Source: [Clostridium] celerecrescens 18A
GTDB taxonomy: Bacteria > Bacillota > Clostridia > Lachnospirales > Lachnospiraceae
Length of the DNA stretch: 64,000 bases
NCBI RefSeq assembly: GCF_002797975.1
Contig: NZ_PGET01000001.1
Location: 4,886,001-4,950,000, forward strand
Reading direction: 5' to 3'
Shown here: positions 51,698-60,439 of the stretch, piece after piece
How the letters are laid out: each line of letters starts with the position of its first letter
Numbering within the stretch: the first letter of the stretch is position 1
Notes under the pieces: model-generated
The model's input: the letters and a program-made list of their open reading frames with translations, nothing else
Database searches by the model: none
Told to the model about the DNA's origin: nothing
Made by a program: the position numbers and the translations under genes

Positions 51698-53497
51698 ATG
51701 AAAGATAAAAAGTGGATAACTGAGTGGAAGGAAGAGATCATCGCAGCCGTGCTTTTGCTGGGATTTGCTTTTTTCATAAACAGGGGGATAGCAATTAAAG
51801 GGCTTTATATGGATGATTTATATCTTTGGTCCTGTTACGGAGAGCAGTCTTTCCGTGAGTTTGTATTCCCTCTGGGAAGTACCCGGTTCCGTTTTGTCTA
51901 TTATCTGGCGGCCTGGCTGGAACTGATGGTCTTTGGAAACCACATCGGCTGGTTTGTTCCTTTTAATATTCTTTTAAACAGCTGTATTGCCTATACGGTT
52001 TACCGGTTCGGAAAGCGTTTGTCAGGCAAACGGTTCATTGGCTTTTTGTGCGGGATTTTATACTTGCTCTCCCGGATGTCCTACTACCAGATCAGCCAGG
52101 TATACGGTCTGATGGAAAGCATAGCGCTGTGGGCAGCTATCGGCATATTCTACTGTCTCTACCGTTATCTCTCCGATGAAGAGGAGAGAAGGTGGCTTGT
52201 ACCGGCTGCAACGGCAATGTATTTCTCTGTCTGCTTTATTCATGAACGCTATATGGTGCTTCTTCCCTTATTTTATGCTGCGTTTCTCATGAAAAAGGAG
52301 AGGAGTCTAAAGCCATGGCTGAGCATTACCGGGGCGTTCCTGGCGGTTCAGGCGATCCGCTTTCTTACCATCGGAAGTATTTCTCCGGCAGGGACAGGCG
52401 GAACGGACGTGGCGGATACCTTCCATCTTTCGGAAACCATCCGGTATGCCTTAAGCCAGGTGCTTTACTTATTTGGAATCAATGCAGGCCCTGATCATTT
52501 AAATGGACTTAGCTGGGGAAGATCGCCTTACTGGGTACATGTTCTTGTGGTGTTTGCAGACTTCCTTCTCCTTATTATGATCGTGATATTTCTTGTGACC
52601 ATTATACGGGAGCGGAAGCAGATGAAAAAACGCCTCCCTGTGATCTGCTTGTTTCTTTTATTCATCGCCCTATGCATCGGCTCTTCCAGCGTCACCATCC
52701 GGGTGGAGACCCGGTGGATCTATGTTTCCATGACAGCGGCGTGGTTGTTTGCAGCTTACATGTGCGGTGTGGTAAAGCGTGTCAGGCCTTTGATATACTG
52801 CGGTCTGTTCCTGCTTTACGGCATTCTCATGCTTCCGGTAGAAAGTTTTTACCGAGGGAAATACGAGAATCTTTATTATTGGTCATCCCAGCTGCGGTAC
52901 AATTCCCTTGGAGAAGAGACTTTCGGAAAATATAAGGAAGAGATATTTGGAAAGAAAATATACATCATCGGCAATTCCTATGAGATGAGTGATTTTACTG
53001 CCAGGACCTTTTTCAAAACCTTTGATAAGAAACGGCTGGCAGAGGGAACCGAAGTTACTTTTATTGAATCCATTCACGATATTGGCCTGGTGACTCCGAA
53101 CATGCTGATACTGAGGGAAGATCCGGCTCATAACGCATTTCAGGATGTAACAGAATTTGTCCGGGACTTAAAATTTGAGCCCGTCTATGGCTGTTATGAG
53201 GACGGCTGGCTGGATGAAAGCGCCAAGGTCCGGATTATGGCAGGGAAAGAAGGCAAGATCGGATTTAAATTCTATTATCCCGGCGTTATCACAGGTCTTG
53301 AACAGATTACCGTGACTATAAATGGAACAGAAAAGCAGGTCATTCCCATCACTTCCAATACGGTGACTGCTGAAATTGACACGACCGCCTTTCAGGTTAC
53401 GGAGCTGACTTTTGAAAGTAACTTTTACTACGAAAATGCATCGGAGCAAAGAGGAGAAAAGCACCTCTCCGTCGTTGCTTCTATAACTGCAAATTAA
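51698..53497 (+). CDS. Polytopic membrane protein, GT-C-like, unknown specificity
   Basis: 599 residues. About ten membrane segments fill residues 18-390, followed by a 210-residue soluble region that is probably extracytoplasmic and ends in a beta-rich domain (GVITGLEQITVTINGTEKQ). The first loop has MDDLYLWSCYGEQ, an acidic DD pair where GT-C glycosyltransferases keep their catalytic aspartate. No specific family is recognised. Its place between the heptose pathway and two more large membrane proteins suggests it adds or polymerises sugars from lipid carriers outside the membrane. Confidence 0.7.
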   Translation: MKDKKWITEWKEEIIAAVLLLGFAFFINRGIAIKGLYMDDLYLWSCYGEQSFREFVFPLGSTRFRFVYYLAAWLELMVFGNHIGWFVPFNILLNSCIAYTVYRFGKRLSGKRFIGFLCGILYLLSRMSYYQISQVYGLMESIALWAAIGIFYCLYRYLSDEEERRWLVPAATAMYFSVCFIHERYMVLLPLFYAAFLMKKERSLKPWLSITGAFLAVQAIRFLTIGSISPAGTGGTDVADTFHLSETIRYALSQVLYLFGINAGPDHLNGLSWGRSPYWVHVLVVFADFLLLIMIVIFLVTIIRERKQMKKRLPVICLFLLFIALCIGSSSVTIRVETRWIYVSMTAAWLFAAYMCGVVKRVRPLIYCGLFLLYGILMLPVESFYRGKYENLYYWSSQLRYNSLGEETFGKYKEEIFGKKIYIIGNSYEMSDFTARTFFKTFDKKRLAEGTEVTFIESIHDIGLVTPNMLILREDPAHNAFQDVTEFVRDLKFEPVYGCYEDGWLDESAKVRIMAGKEGKIGFKFYYPGVITGLEQITVTINGTEKQVIPITSNTVTAEIDTTAFQVTELTFESNFYYENASEQRGEKHLSVVASITAN

Positions 53498-53514
53498 GGG
53501 CATAGGAGAAACGC

Positions 53515-54894
53515 ATGAATAGAAAGTATCTGTACGGCCTGTTTCCCCTTTTGGGGACTGTTTTTGGCCTCTGGTATATCTTTACGGCAACCTGTGACGG
53601 AATCTATACCGATTACGTCCGCCTTGTGAACAGCTATCTGCCTGACGTATGGAATCCGGCTAAGTTCTTTGTTCCGGATGTCCTGACCAGGATTCCGGTC
53701 AATTATCTTGGAAGGATCCTTAACGTCTCACTTTTTGGATACAACACCATGTTTGACCGGGTGTTAGGCGTCCTGGCCCTTGGATTATCCGGCCTGGCTC
53801 TGGGAAGCTACTGCAGCCGCAGGAAGGTTTCTCCTGGCTGGTTTGGGGCTTTAATGATCGTACTTTTCAGCCTTAATAAGTGGGAAATGCTGACCAATGG
53901 AAGCGGCTGGGCCCACTTCCTGTCTTTTGCCTGCTTTTATTACCATTATGAAGTGATGGACCGGGTATGGAGTGGACAGGAAAAGAAATATGACAGGATA
54001 AAGCTCCTGCTTCTTCCGTTTTTAACAACGCTGCTGGTGGCAGGCCCCTACTGTGCAATCTATTCGGTGACGGTAATAATAGCCTGCGGTATAATGTTCC
54101 TGTTAAATAAAGGCGGTTCGAGAAAGGTCTGGGGGTTAAACGGACTCTGTGCACTGATTCCTCTTCTCCTTTATTTGTGGAGCAATGCCTATGCGGTGGA
54201 AGACCACGCGGCCCCAGCGACCGTTCCTCTCTTAGTCCAGTTGAGAGATACGCCCGGTTTTTTTGTTCGTTTTTTAATAAAGTCCTTTTCGTCCATGGTC
54301 ATAGAAGGGGAGCAGGCTGAGCACATCTTTCGGACCAATACACCGTTTCTGATCCTTGGTTCTCTGGTTATCCTGCTGTATCTGTTTGCGCTATGGCTAA
54401 ATCTGCGGTACCGCTTGTATGAAAAGACGGTCTTACCGGTCATTCTCATCGTATCGGGTGGACTGAACCACGTGCTCATCCTTTTATCCAGGTGGATATT
54501 TCTTCAGGAAAATTACGGTTTAAGCTCAAGATATGCCCTTCAGTTCCAGTCCGGGATCCTTGGAATCTTGCTGACCTTTGCCTTATTATCGAAGCAGTGG
54601 AAGAATAAAAGGAATACGTTTCTTAGAATCGCTGCCTGCGGGGCCTGTGTGATGTTTCTGGCAGGAAACTGCTACACCACGTATGCAGAGATAAAAAAAG
54701 CCCCTAACCGCAGAGATAGCTTTGATAGAATGGCCGTGTTAGCCTTAAACTTTGAAACTGCCACAGATGATGAACTTCGGGCCGGTTTTGAATACAGGCC
54801 CAGCCGGCCTGACAGCGGGGCCAAGGTGCGGAGCGCGCTTACAATATTAAAGGAAAACGGATACAGTATATTCCGTAATGATTTTAAACGGTAA
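53515..54894 (+). CDS. Polytopic membrane protein of unknown function
   Basis: 459 residues with about ten membrane segments (first at about 5-24). After the first segment comes an acidic loop with CDGIYTDYVRLVNSYLPD, positioned like the GT-C catalytic loop. A soluble C-terminal tail of about 70 residues (ETATDDELRAGFEYRPS) follows the last segment. It lies 17 bases after the previous gene and 48 before the next, so the three are one transcript. I cannot name the family. A lipid-sugar-dependent transferase or polymerase is the most economical guess. Confidence 0.6.
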   Translation: MNRKYLYGLFPLLGTVFGLWYIFTATCDGIYTDYVRLVNSYLPDVWNPAKFFVPDVLTRIPVNYLGRILNVSLFGYNTMFDRVLGVLALGLSGLALGSYCSRRKVSPGWFGALMIVLFSLNKWEMLTNGSGWAHFLSFACFYYHYEVMDRVWSGQEKKYDRIKLLLLPFLTTLLVAGPYCAIYSVTVIIACGIMFLLNKGGSRKVWGLNGLCALIPLLLYLWSNAYAVEDHAAPATVPLLVQLRDTPGFFVRFLIKSFSSMVIEGEQAEHIFRTNTPFLILGSLVILLYLFALWLNLRYRLYEKTVLPVILIVSGGLNHVLILLSRWIFLQENYGLSSRYALQFQSGILGILLTFALLSKQWKNKRNTFLRIAACGACVMFLAGNCYTTYAEIKKAPNRRDSFDRMAVLALNFETATDDELRAGFEYRPSRPDSGAKVRSALTILKENGYSIFRNDFKR

Positions 54895-54942
54895 CGGATC
54901 CGGTAGTACCATCAGTAAACAAAATGACAGACGGGGGTTTTT

Positions 54943-57204
54943 ATGGGTCGATTGCAGAAGCATAAATATGGAATCCTGCTGTTCATGGTTTTTTCGGCAG
55001 CAGGGATCCTGTATTCTCTGAATCAAATTTTAAACCAGGAAGTTTTTCAGTGGATTATGAACCAGAGGGAATATAAGACCATGATGGCAGAGACGGCGGA
55101 GCTGTTTGCTGCCTTCTGTTTATCAGGGTTTTTATTCCCTAAGAGCAGGCAGAAACTTGTGGCGGCGGTCCTTATTACGGCCGTCTTTTTGTGGGCGCAT
55201 GTGGCCTTTGTTCCGGTGCTTGTATCCGGTCTTTATCTGGCATATATCCTGTTTTTCGGACGTTTTCTCCGGGTATCCTTATGGAGACTGCCAAAGGAAG
55301 ATGGACTGGCTTCTGACTTTCTCACCGGTGCTGTCTTTCTCATCGTTATATTTTGCCTTATGTCAGCAATTGGCATTGGCTCCATCGCTCACCTGACCGT
55401 GTTTGTCTTTATCAGCGGCGGAATCCTGCTTCTTTTCGGAAGATACTGTCTGGGAAACGGAGAGAATGGGCATGATTTGGTTTTTAGCGGCAAAGAGGTT
55501 TTTTTAATAGCATTTCTCCTGACCATGGTGTGCCTCCAGGCGGGGCGGCTTAACATTGCCGTAGATTACGACAGCCTGTGGTATGGGGTCAGGTCCCGGT
55601 ATATCCTGGACAATGGACATGGAATTTATGAAAACCTGGGAACCATTGGGATCGTCTACACTTACTCCAAGGGCTTTGAGGTTCTGACCCTGCCCCTGTC
55701 CCAGCTTCCTTCCTATAGCTTTGTGACCTCGATTAATCTGTGGCTGTCCCTGGGAGTTCTTTTTATGAGTTATAAAATCGGACGATTTTATATGAAACGG
55801 GAGCAGGCGATCTTTTTGGCGGCCCTGTTGTCAGGAGTTCCAGGCATTATGAATATGGCAGTCACAGCCAAAAGTGATATCATTACGCTGCTTGTTCAGG
55901 AGATCATGTTGTATTACCTGCTGTGCTATATAAAAGCGGGTAAAAAGTCCTGGCGTTATCTGGGCTACGGCACAGCGGCATTTTTCCTCAGCCTGACCTT
56001 AAAACCAACTGCTCTGATCTTTTCCACCGCTGTCTTTGGAATGGGATTATTATATCTGTTAGGGAAGTTTTTGCTTCCCAGATTCGGAGCGGAAGGGGGA
56101 AATATTGGCGGGTTGGCAGTTGTGGCAGGCTCACTTTTGGCTTTAGGAGGAATCTGGGCAAGAACTCAGGTATTAACAGGTCTTCCCCTTACCTCGGTGT
56201 TCTCCTCCCTGCTTACAAGGATAGGATTTCGATTGAAATATCCGTTCATGGTTAATACCATACCCAATTCAGGCGCAGGAATGTCCATAAAGGAAAGGAC
56301 TGTGCACCTGGCAAACCGGCTCCATGGATTTTTCTTTTGCCCTGTAGGAGAGGATATGGATCATGTGATCCTGGCCTGGGGTGGATTTCTGCTTTACTTT
56401 CTTCTCTTATTGTGGATTGTAAGCTGTTTTTACGGCAAGAATGTGGATAGAGGGAAAAAATCTCAGCTGTCCGTTTTCCTAAAAGTCATCTATGTACCGT
56501 TTTTGGCGGTCAATCTTATCAGTTTAGGTATGCTGACCCAGGTTGACGGGAATTACTTCATGCTGTTCTATGTACTTACGGCGGTCTATGTCTTAAAGGC
56601 AGCGGTTGAAACAGGGGAAAAGACTGTCTGGCGGGGAGGCGTAGGAGCCGGAGTCTGGGTGTTTATGTTTGCTGTATTTTTCACAGCCATGACCAGCTGG
56701 AACTGGAGCCTTGGATTTACACCTGTGTCATTTCATCATAAAGGCTATTACAACCATCAGGAAGCAGCAAGACAGGACATGGTATCAAAGGGAAATGGAG
56801 AGATATGGGATTTCCTTGCTGCCGACCCGGAAACCCGTCTCATTGCCATTGGAGACCATCCGGATGTACTGGCATTCCCATGTAACGTTCAGTCTTATGA
56901 TGACATAACAGGGGTATGGGGGAATGTGACCCTGGTAAAGAAAATGGATTATTTCGTGGAATTTATGGATTATGCAAAATCAGATTATGTTTATGTCCAG
57001 GCAGGCTATACAGGAGAAGAGAACCGTTCCTATACCCTGGTCAGGGATTTGATCGAATGGGGGAAACTGATACCTGTGTGTTATGATAACGGAAACCTTT
57101 TGGCCGCAGTGGAGGTGAACGGGGATTACAGTGAAAAATCAGCACGGGCATTGACAGAATTTGAACAATGTTATATAAAAAAGAAAGCAAATGATAATCA
57201 ATAG
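54943..57204 (+). CDS. Large polytopic membrane protein, GT39/GT-C-like
   Basis: 753 residues. Membrane segments at about 10-25 and 45-60 are followed by clusters to about residue 570, then a soluble domain of about 180 residues. NIAVDYDSLWYGVRSRYILD has the acidic DYD loop expected of GT-C enzymes, and TAKSDIITLLVQEIML resembles the conserved second-loop motif of ArnT/PMT-type proteins. It could transfer a sugar from a polyprenyl-phosphate donor. The GtrB-like gene downstream would make such a donor. The substrate is unknown. Confidence 0.68.
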   Translation: MGRLQKHKYGILLFMVFSAAGILYSLNQILNQEVFQWIMNQREYKTMMAETAELFAAFCLSGFLFPKSRQKLVAAVLITAVFLWAHVAFVPVLVSGLYLAYILFFGRFLRVSLWRLPKEDGLASDFLTGAVFLIVIFCLMSAIGIGSIAHLTVFVFISGGILLLFGRYCLGNGENGHDLVFSGKEVFLIAFLLTMVCLQAGRLNIAVDYDSLWYGVRSRYILDNGHGIYENLGTIGIVYTYSKGFEVLTLPLSQLPSYSFVTSINLWLSLGVLFMSYKIGRFYMKREQAIFLAALLSGVPGIMNMAVTAKSDIITLLVQEIMLYYLLCYIKAGKKSWRYLGYGTAAFFLSLTLKPTALIFSTAVFGMGLLYLLGKFLLPRFGAEGGNIGGLAVVAGSLLALGGIWARTQVLTGLPLTSVFSSLLTRIGFRLKYPFMVNTIPNSGAGMSIKERTVHLANRLHGFFFCPVGEDMDHVILAWGGFLLYFLLLLWIVSCFYGKNVDRGKKSQLSVFLKVIYVPFLAVNLISLGMLTQVDGNYFMLFYVLTAVYVLKAAVETGEKTVWRGGVGAGVWVFMFAVFFTAMTSWNWSLGFTPVSFHHKGYYNHQEAARQDMVSKGNGEIWDFLAADPETRLIAIGDHPDVLAFPCNVQSYDDITGVWGNVTLVKKMDYFVEFMDYAKSDYVYVQAGYTGEENRSYTLVRDLIEWGKLIPVCYDNGNLLAAVEVNGDYSEKSARALTEFEQCYIKKKANDNQ

Positions 57205-57234
57205 CATATCCACTTGATTCATTAGGAGGCACAT

Positions 57235-58170
57235 ATGGGAAAAACAATATCGGTCGTGGTATCATGCTACAATGAGGAACTGGCTCTTGACCAGTTCTAT
57301 CAGGAAACGGCCAGCATTTTAAATAAACTTAACTGGGACTATGAACTGATTTTCGTCAATGACGGGAGCCAGGATGGCACCATGAAGATTCTGGACGGCC
57401 TGTCCAGGAAGGACAAAAAGGTAAAGGTCATCAGCTTTTCCAGAAACTTCGGACATGAGGCAGCTATGATTGCCGGTCTGGATTACAGCAGCGGGGATGG
57501 GGTCGTCTGCATGGATGCAGATTTACAGCATCCTCCCCAATATCTGCCGGAGATCGTCAGGAGGCTTGAGGAAGGCTATGATGTTATCAATATGGTGCGC
57601 ACGAAAAATGAGTCCGCAGGGTGGTTTAAGAATTTTGCCTCCTCTGCCTTTTATCATTTGATCAACGTGCTTTCTGATGTGAAATTTGAACCGAACGCTT
57701 CTGACTTTTTTGTAATATCCCGGCGGGCTGGTGACGTACTTCGGGATAATTACAGGGAAAAGGTACGTTTTCTGCGGGGATATGTGCAAAACATTGGGTT
57801 TAACCGGACTACCATTGAATATGAGGCAGGAGTTAGGGTGGCAGGAGAAAGCAAATACAGCATTAAGAAGTTGATGGTATTTTCACTGAATACCATCATG
57901 TGCTTTTCTAATCTTCCGCTAAAACTTGGAATCTATGCCGGCTGCGGTGCAGGCATTCTGGGGATCATCATGATGATTTATACCATATGGAGCTGGGCAA
58001 GAGTAGGAACGCCAAACGGGTATGCTACCACCATTGTGCTGATTTGCTTTATGTTTTCGGTGTTGTTCCTGATTGTGGGGATTATAGGTAATTACATTGC
58101 CATCCTGTTTGCGGAGCTTAAGGACAGGCCTATTTATATTGTCGGAGAGACGAAGAATTTTACGGAGTAG
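57235..58170 (+). CDS. GtrB-like polyprenyl-phosphate glycosyltransferase (GT2 with two C-terminal membrane helices)
   Basis: 311 residues. GT2 motifs are SVVVSCYNEELALDQFY, FVNDGSQDGT, SRNFGHEAAMIAGLDY and MDADLQHPPQYLPE with the DxD. FEPNASDFFVISRRA and the amphipathic interface helix RVAGESKYSIKKL match GtrB/DPMS. Two C-terminal helices (about 235-257 and 268-292) anchor it in the membrane. It should charge undecaprenyl phosphate with glucose or another hexose for the GT-C-like proteins encoded upstream. It has an AGGAGG site and is the last gene of the second glycan cluster. Confidence 0.93.
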   Translation: MGKTISVVVSCYNEELALDQFYQETASILNKLNWDYELIFVNDGSQDGTMKILDGLSRKDKKVKVISFSRNFGHEAAMIAGLDYSSGDGVVCMDADLQHPPQYLPEIVRRLEEGYDVINMVRTKNESAGWFKNFASSAFYHLINVLSDVKFEPNASDFFVISRRAGDVLRDNYREKVRFLRGYVQNIGFNRTTIEYEAGVRVAGESKYSIKKLMVFSLNTIMCFSNLPLKLGIYAGCGAGILGIIMMIYTIWSWARVGTPNGYATTIVLICFMFSVLFLIVGIIGNYIAILFAELKDRPIYIVGETKNFTE

Positions 58171-58175
58171 ATAGA

Positions 58176-58268
58176 GATTTTTAGATAAAGAATTTTAGAT
58201 AAAGAGTTTTAGATAAGAATTTTAGATAAAGAATTTTAGATGAAGAATTTTAGATAAAGATTTTATGA
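58176..58268 (+). repeat. AT-rich tandem repeat, about six units of 14-15 bases
   Basis: The unit AAGAATTTTAGATA recurs with small changes (GAGTTTT, GATGAAG) from just after the GT2 stop up to the terminator. It has no coding frame and looks like replication-slippage expansion in the 3' untranslated region. Confidence 0.9.
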
Positions 58269-58273
58269 TAAGT

Positions 58274-58319
58274 AATGCGCTTTGAATCGGGCTTAAAAAG
58301 CCGTTTTTCAAAGCGCATT
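58274..58319. terminator. Strong terminator at the end of glycan cluster 2
   Basis: AATGCGCTTTGA pairs with TCAAAGCGCATT (12 bp), enclosing an inner GGCTT/AAGCC hairpin. It lies between convergent transcription units: GT2 on plus, lysozyme on minus. Confidence 0.85.
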
Positions 58320-58404
58320 CTCTTGTTTGTTGAGCTTTATAGAGCTAAATCTTTATATGAGATATCATTGTGGATCTGCTTGCAACAGACTCATATGCAG
58401 TCTA

Positions 58405-60210
58405 TTAATGTATTCCAGGACCGATTTCTTTTGTTTGGTTGGTAGCAGAATCGGTAGGGGCTGTTTTGGTCCCCGTTTGACCAGCCTGGCCGGCCTGGCT
58501 TTCTGGGGTACTAGTTCCTTCTGGCTGATCGGTGGCTGTCTGCGGAGTCACAGTACATACGCCATTAGCATCAGCGGTATAGGAAACTCCATCAAGTACA
58601 AAGGTAGCAGAGGCAGCCATCTTTCCGTCAGCTGGATTTAAGTAATACTGCTGTCCGCCTACCTGTGTCATACCGGTTGCCATGGCGCCGCTTCCGCCAA
58701 AGTAATACCAATATCCATCGACCTGTCTCCAGCCTACGGTCATCTTACCGGAAGAAGCGCTTAAATAGTACTTAGCTCCCCGTTCCTCAAGCCATCCGGA
58801 CTGCATCTTTCCGTCATTACCAATGTAGTACCAGTTTCCATCTGGATTGATCCAGCCTGTAGTCATGGCTCCGTTCTGGTTAAAGAAATACCAGCTGTTA
58901 TCAATCAGCTGCCATCCGATTGAGACAGCGCCGTTTCCTGCCAGATAATACTTTGAGGAGCCGTCGGTATGCCAGCCCGTTGCCATGGAACCGTCGTTAT
59001 TTAAGTAATACCGGGCGCCGTTATTATCCAGCCATCCGGTGGACATCACGCCGTTTTCCTGTAGGAAGTACCACTTGTTGTTTAAGTTTTTCCAACCGGT
59101 AGCCATTTGGCCGGAAGAAGGATCCAGGTAGTAATACTGGCCGTTTAATTCCTGCCATCCGGTGGTCATGATACCATCAGAACCTAGGTAATACCGTGAA
59201 CCGTTGTCAGTAAGCCATCCGGTGTTCATGGAACCGCTTTGATTGAAGAAATACCATTTGTCGGAAAGCTGCTTCCAACCGGTGTTCATTCGTCCGGAAG
59301 TTTCGTCAAGATAATAGCGCAACCCATCCTTATCAACCCATCCGGTGGCAGTCAGTCCTTCTTCGTTCATATAGAACCAACCTGATCCATCGTTGATCCA
59401 GGTGTTTTTCTGGATCGAATAATTCTGGTAGTAATAGGTCTTTCCTCCAATGGTTCTCCACATATTTCCCGGGAGCTTTGGAGTTAAGTCCTTATAGAGG
59501 AAATCTATGTCAACGTTCCCGTTGATCCCGTTAATCGAGCCGGTGCTGGTTACCTGCCACATGATCGGGTTGGAATAAACGTGTTTTGCCTCATAACGGG
59601 CAACCCATACGTCGTAATGCATATTAGATAAATCGATTTTATTTGATAACCAGTAATCATTGGCATACACAATGGGATAATATCCAGCATCTGCAATTCG
59701 TTGACAGAATGCATTGATTATCTCACTCACCTGTGCCGGCGGAAGGGTACCAAGGGTGGCACTGTCTTCTGCGTCAAAAGCGATGGGAAAGGAGATTGGA
59801 TAATCCTTTACCAGACTGAGGACAAAATCTGCTTCCTCTCTGGCCATATCAGGAGTGGTAGCCAGAGAATAGATATAAGCGCCGACTTTCAGACCTGCCG
59901 CTGATGCACCTTGTACATTGGTATGGAAATAAGGGTCAACAACACCCTTGGATCTGGTGCCCAGCATGACAAAGCTTACATCATCTGCTGCTACAGACGC
60001 CCAGTTTACGTTTCCCTGCCATCTGGAAACGTCGATTCCTCTGGCAATTACCTCTTCAATCACCGTACCGTTTGCAAGCTGATAATGGCCATTGACCTTT
60101 TCATAGCCTGCTGCCCAGGAATTCATGGCCGGGCCAAACCCCGCAGACATTCCCATAAAGGCACATAATGCTGCTGCTGCAAACCGTATGCCTAATTTCT
60201 TGTGTCTCAA
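58405..60210 (-). CDS. Secreted GH25 lysozyme with C-terminal cell-wall (choline)-binding repeats
   Basis: 601 residues. The signal peptide reaches the NSWAA region (about residue 35). The GH25 domain covers about 50-255: GIDVSRWQGNVNW with the first catalytic Asp, IAFDAED with the DxE acids, and MWQVTSTGSINGINGNVDID. About 14 repeats of roughly 20 residues follow (pattern GW-x-xxG-x-YYL...G-MxTGW), then a Pro/Thr/Gln-rich tail. GH25 enzymes cut the MurNAc-GlcNAc bond. The repeats resemble choline-binding modules, and a choline kinase/cytidylyltransferase gene lies 1.6 kb upstream on the same strand. AAGGAGG precedes a TTG- or ATG-type start near 60210. Confidence 0.93.
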   Translation of the reverse strand: MRHKKLGIRFAAAALCAFMGMSAGFGPAMNSWAAGYEKVNGHYQLANGTVIEEVIARGIDVSRWQGNVNWASVAADDVSFVMLGTRSKGVVDPYFHTNVQGASAAGLKVGAYIYSLATTPDMAREEADFVLSLVKDYPISFPIAFDAEDSATLGTLPPAQVSEIINAFCQRIADAGYYPIVYANDYWLSNKIDLSNMHYDVWVARYEAKHVYSNPIMWQVTSTGSINGINGNVDIDFLYKDLTPKLPGNMWRTIGGKTYYYQNYSIQKNTWINDGSGWFYMNEEGLTATGWVDKDGLRYYLDETSGRMNTGWKQLSDKWYFFNQSGSMNTGWLTDNGSRYYLGSDGIMTTGWQELNGQYYYLDPSSGQMATGWKNLNNKWYFLQENGVMSTGWLDNNGARYYLNNDGSMATGWHTDGSSKYYLAGNGAVSIGWQLIDNSWYFFNQNGAMTTGWINPDGNWYYIGNDGKMQSGWLEERGAKYYLSASSGKMTVGWRQVDGYWYYFGGSGAMATGMTQVGGQQYYLNPADGKMAASATFVLDGVSYTADANGVCTVTPQTATDQPEGTSTPESQAGQAGQTGTKTAPTDSATNQTKEIGPGIH

Positions 60211-60380
60211 TGTGATACCTCCTTATCATTCGAGTACTATGTAACGTTGTACGCTTTCTTGCTTCCGGAATGAAAACATAGGCGCACAAAAACAGAAGAA
60301 ACTTACTTAGCAAGTTCCCCGGTAATCACGGCGGCACCATGCAAACTTATTTTTATTTGTATGGTCCGATATCCGTGTAA
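60211..60380 (-). promoter_or_regulatory. Structured leader of the GH25 gene, class unknown
   Basis: On the minus strand this 170-base leader contains GGTGCCGCCG, ACCGGGGAAC and a small AACTT/AAGTT hairpin, downstream of a weak TTTACA/TACAAA pair. It is much longer than needed for ribosome binding and GC-rich in an AT-rich setting. I compared it from memory with the cyclic-di-AMP and cyclic-di-GMP riboswitches and could not match either. Confidence 0.35.
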
Positions 60381-60415
60381 ATAAAAGGGGTATCCGCGCC
60401 GAGGTGCAGATACCC
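60381..60415 (-). terminator. Terminator of the 60440-61540 repeat-protein gene
   Basis: On the minus strand GGGTATC pairs with GATACCC around a GC-rich 13-base loop and is followed by CTTTTATTT. It lies 25 bases after the stop. Confidence 0.75.
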
Positions 60416-60439
60416 ACACAGATACTAATTCCTATGAGA

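Noticed and set aside
58176..58268. CRISPR array.
   Set aside because: Units of 14-15 bases follow each other without spacers, and no cas genes are near.
60211..60380. Cyclic-di-AMP (ydaO) riboswitch before the GH25 lysozyme.
   Set aside because: GGTGCCGCCG and GGGGAAC looked suggestive, but the conserved GCTTAAT opening and the GAACCCGTCAGCTAACC-type closing region are absent on either strand.
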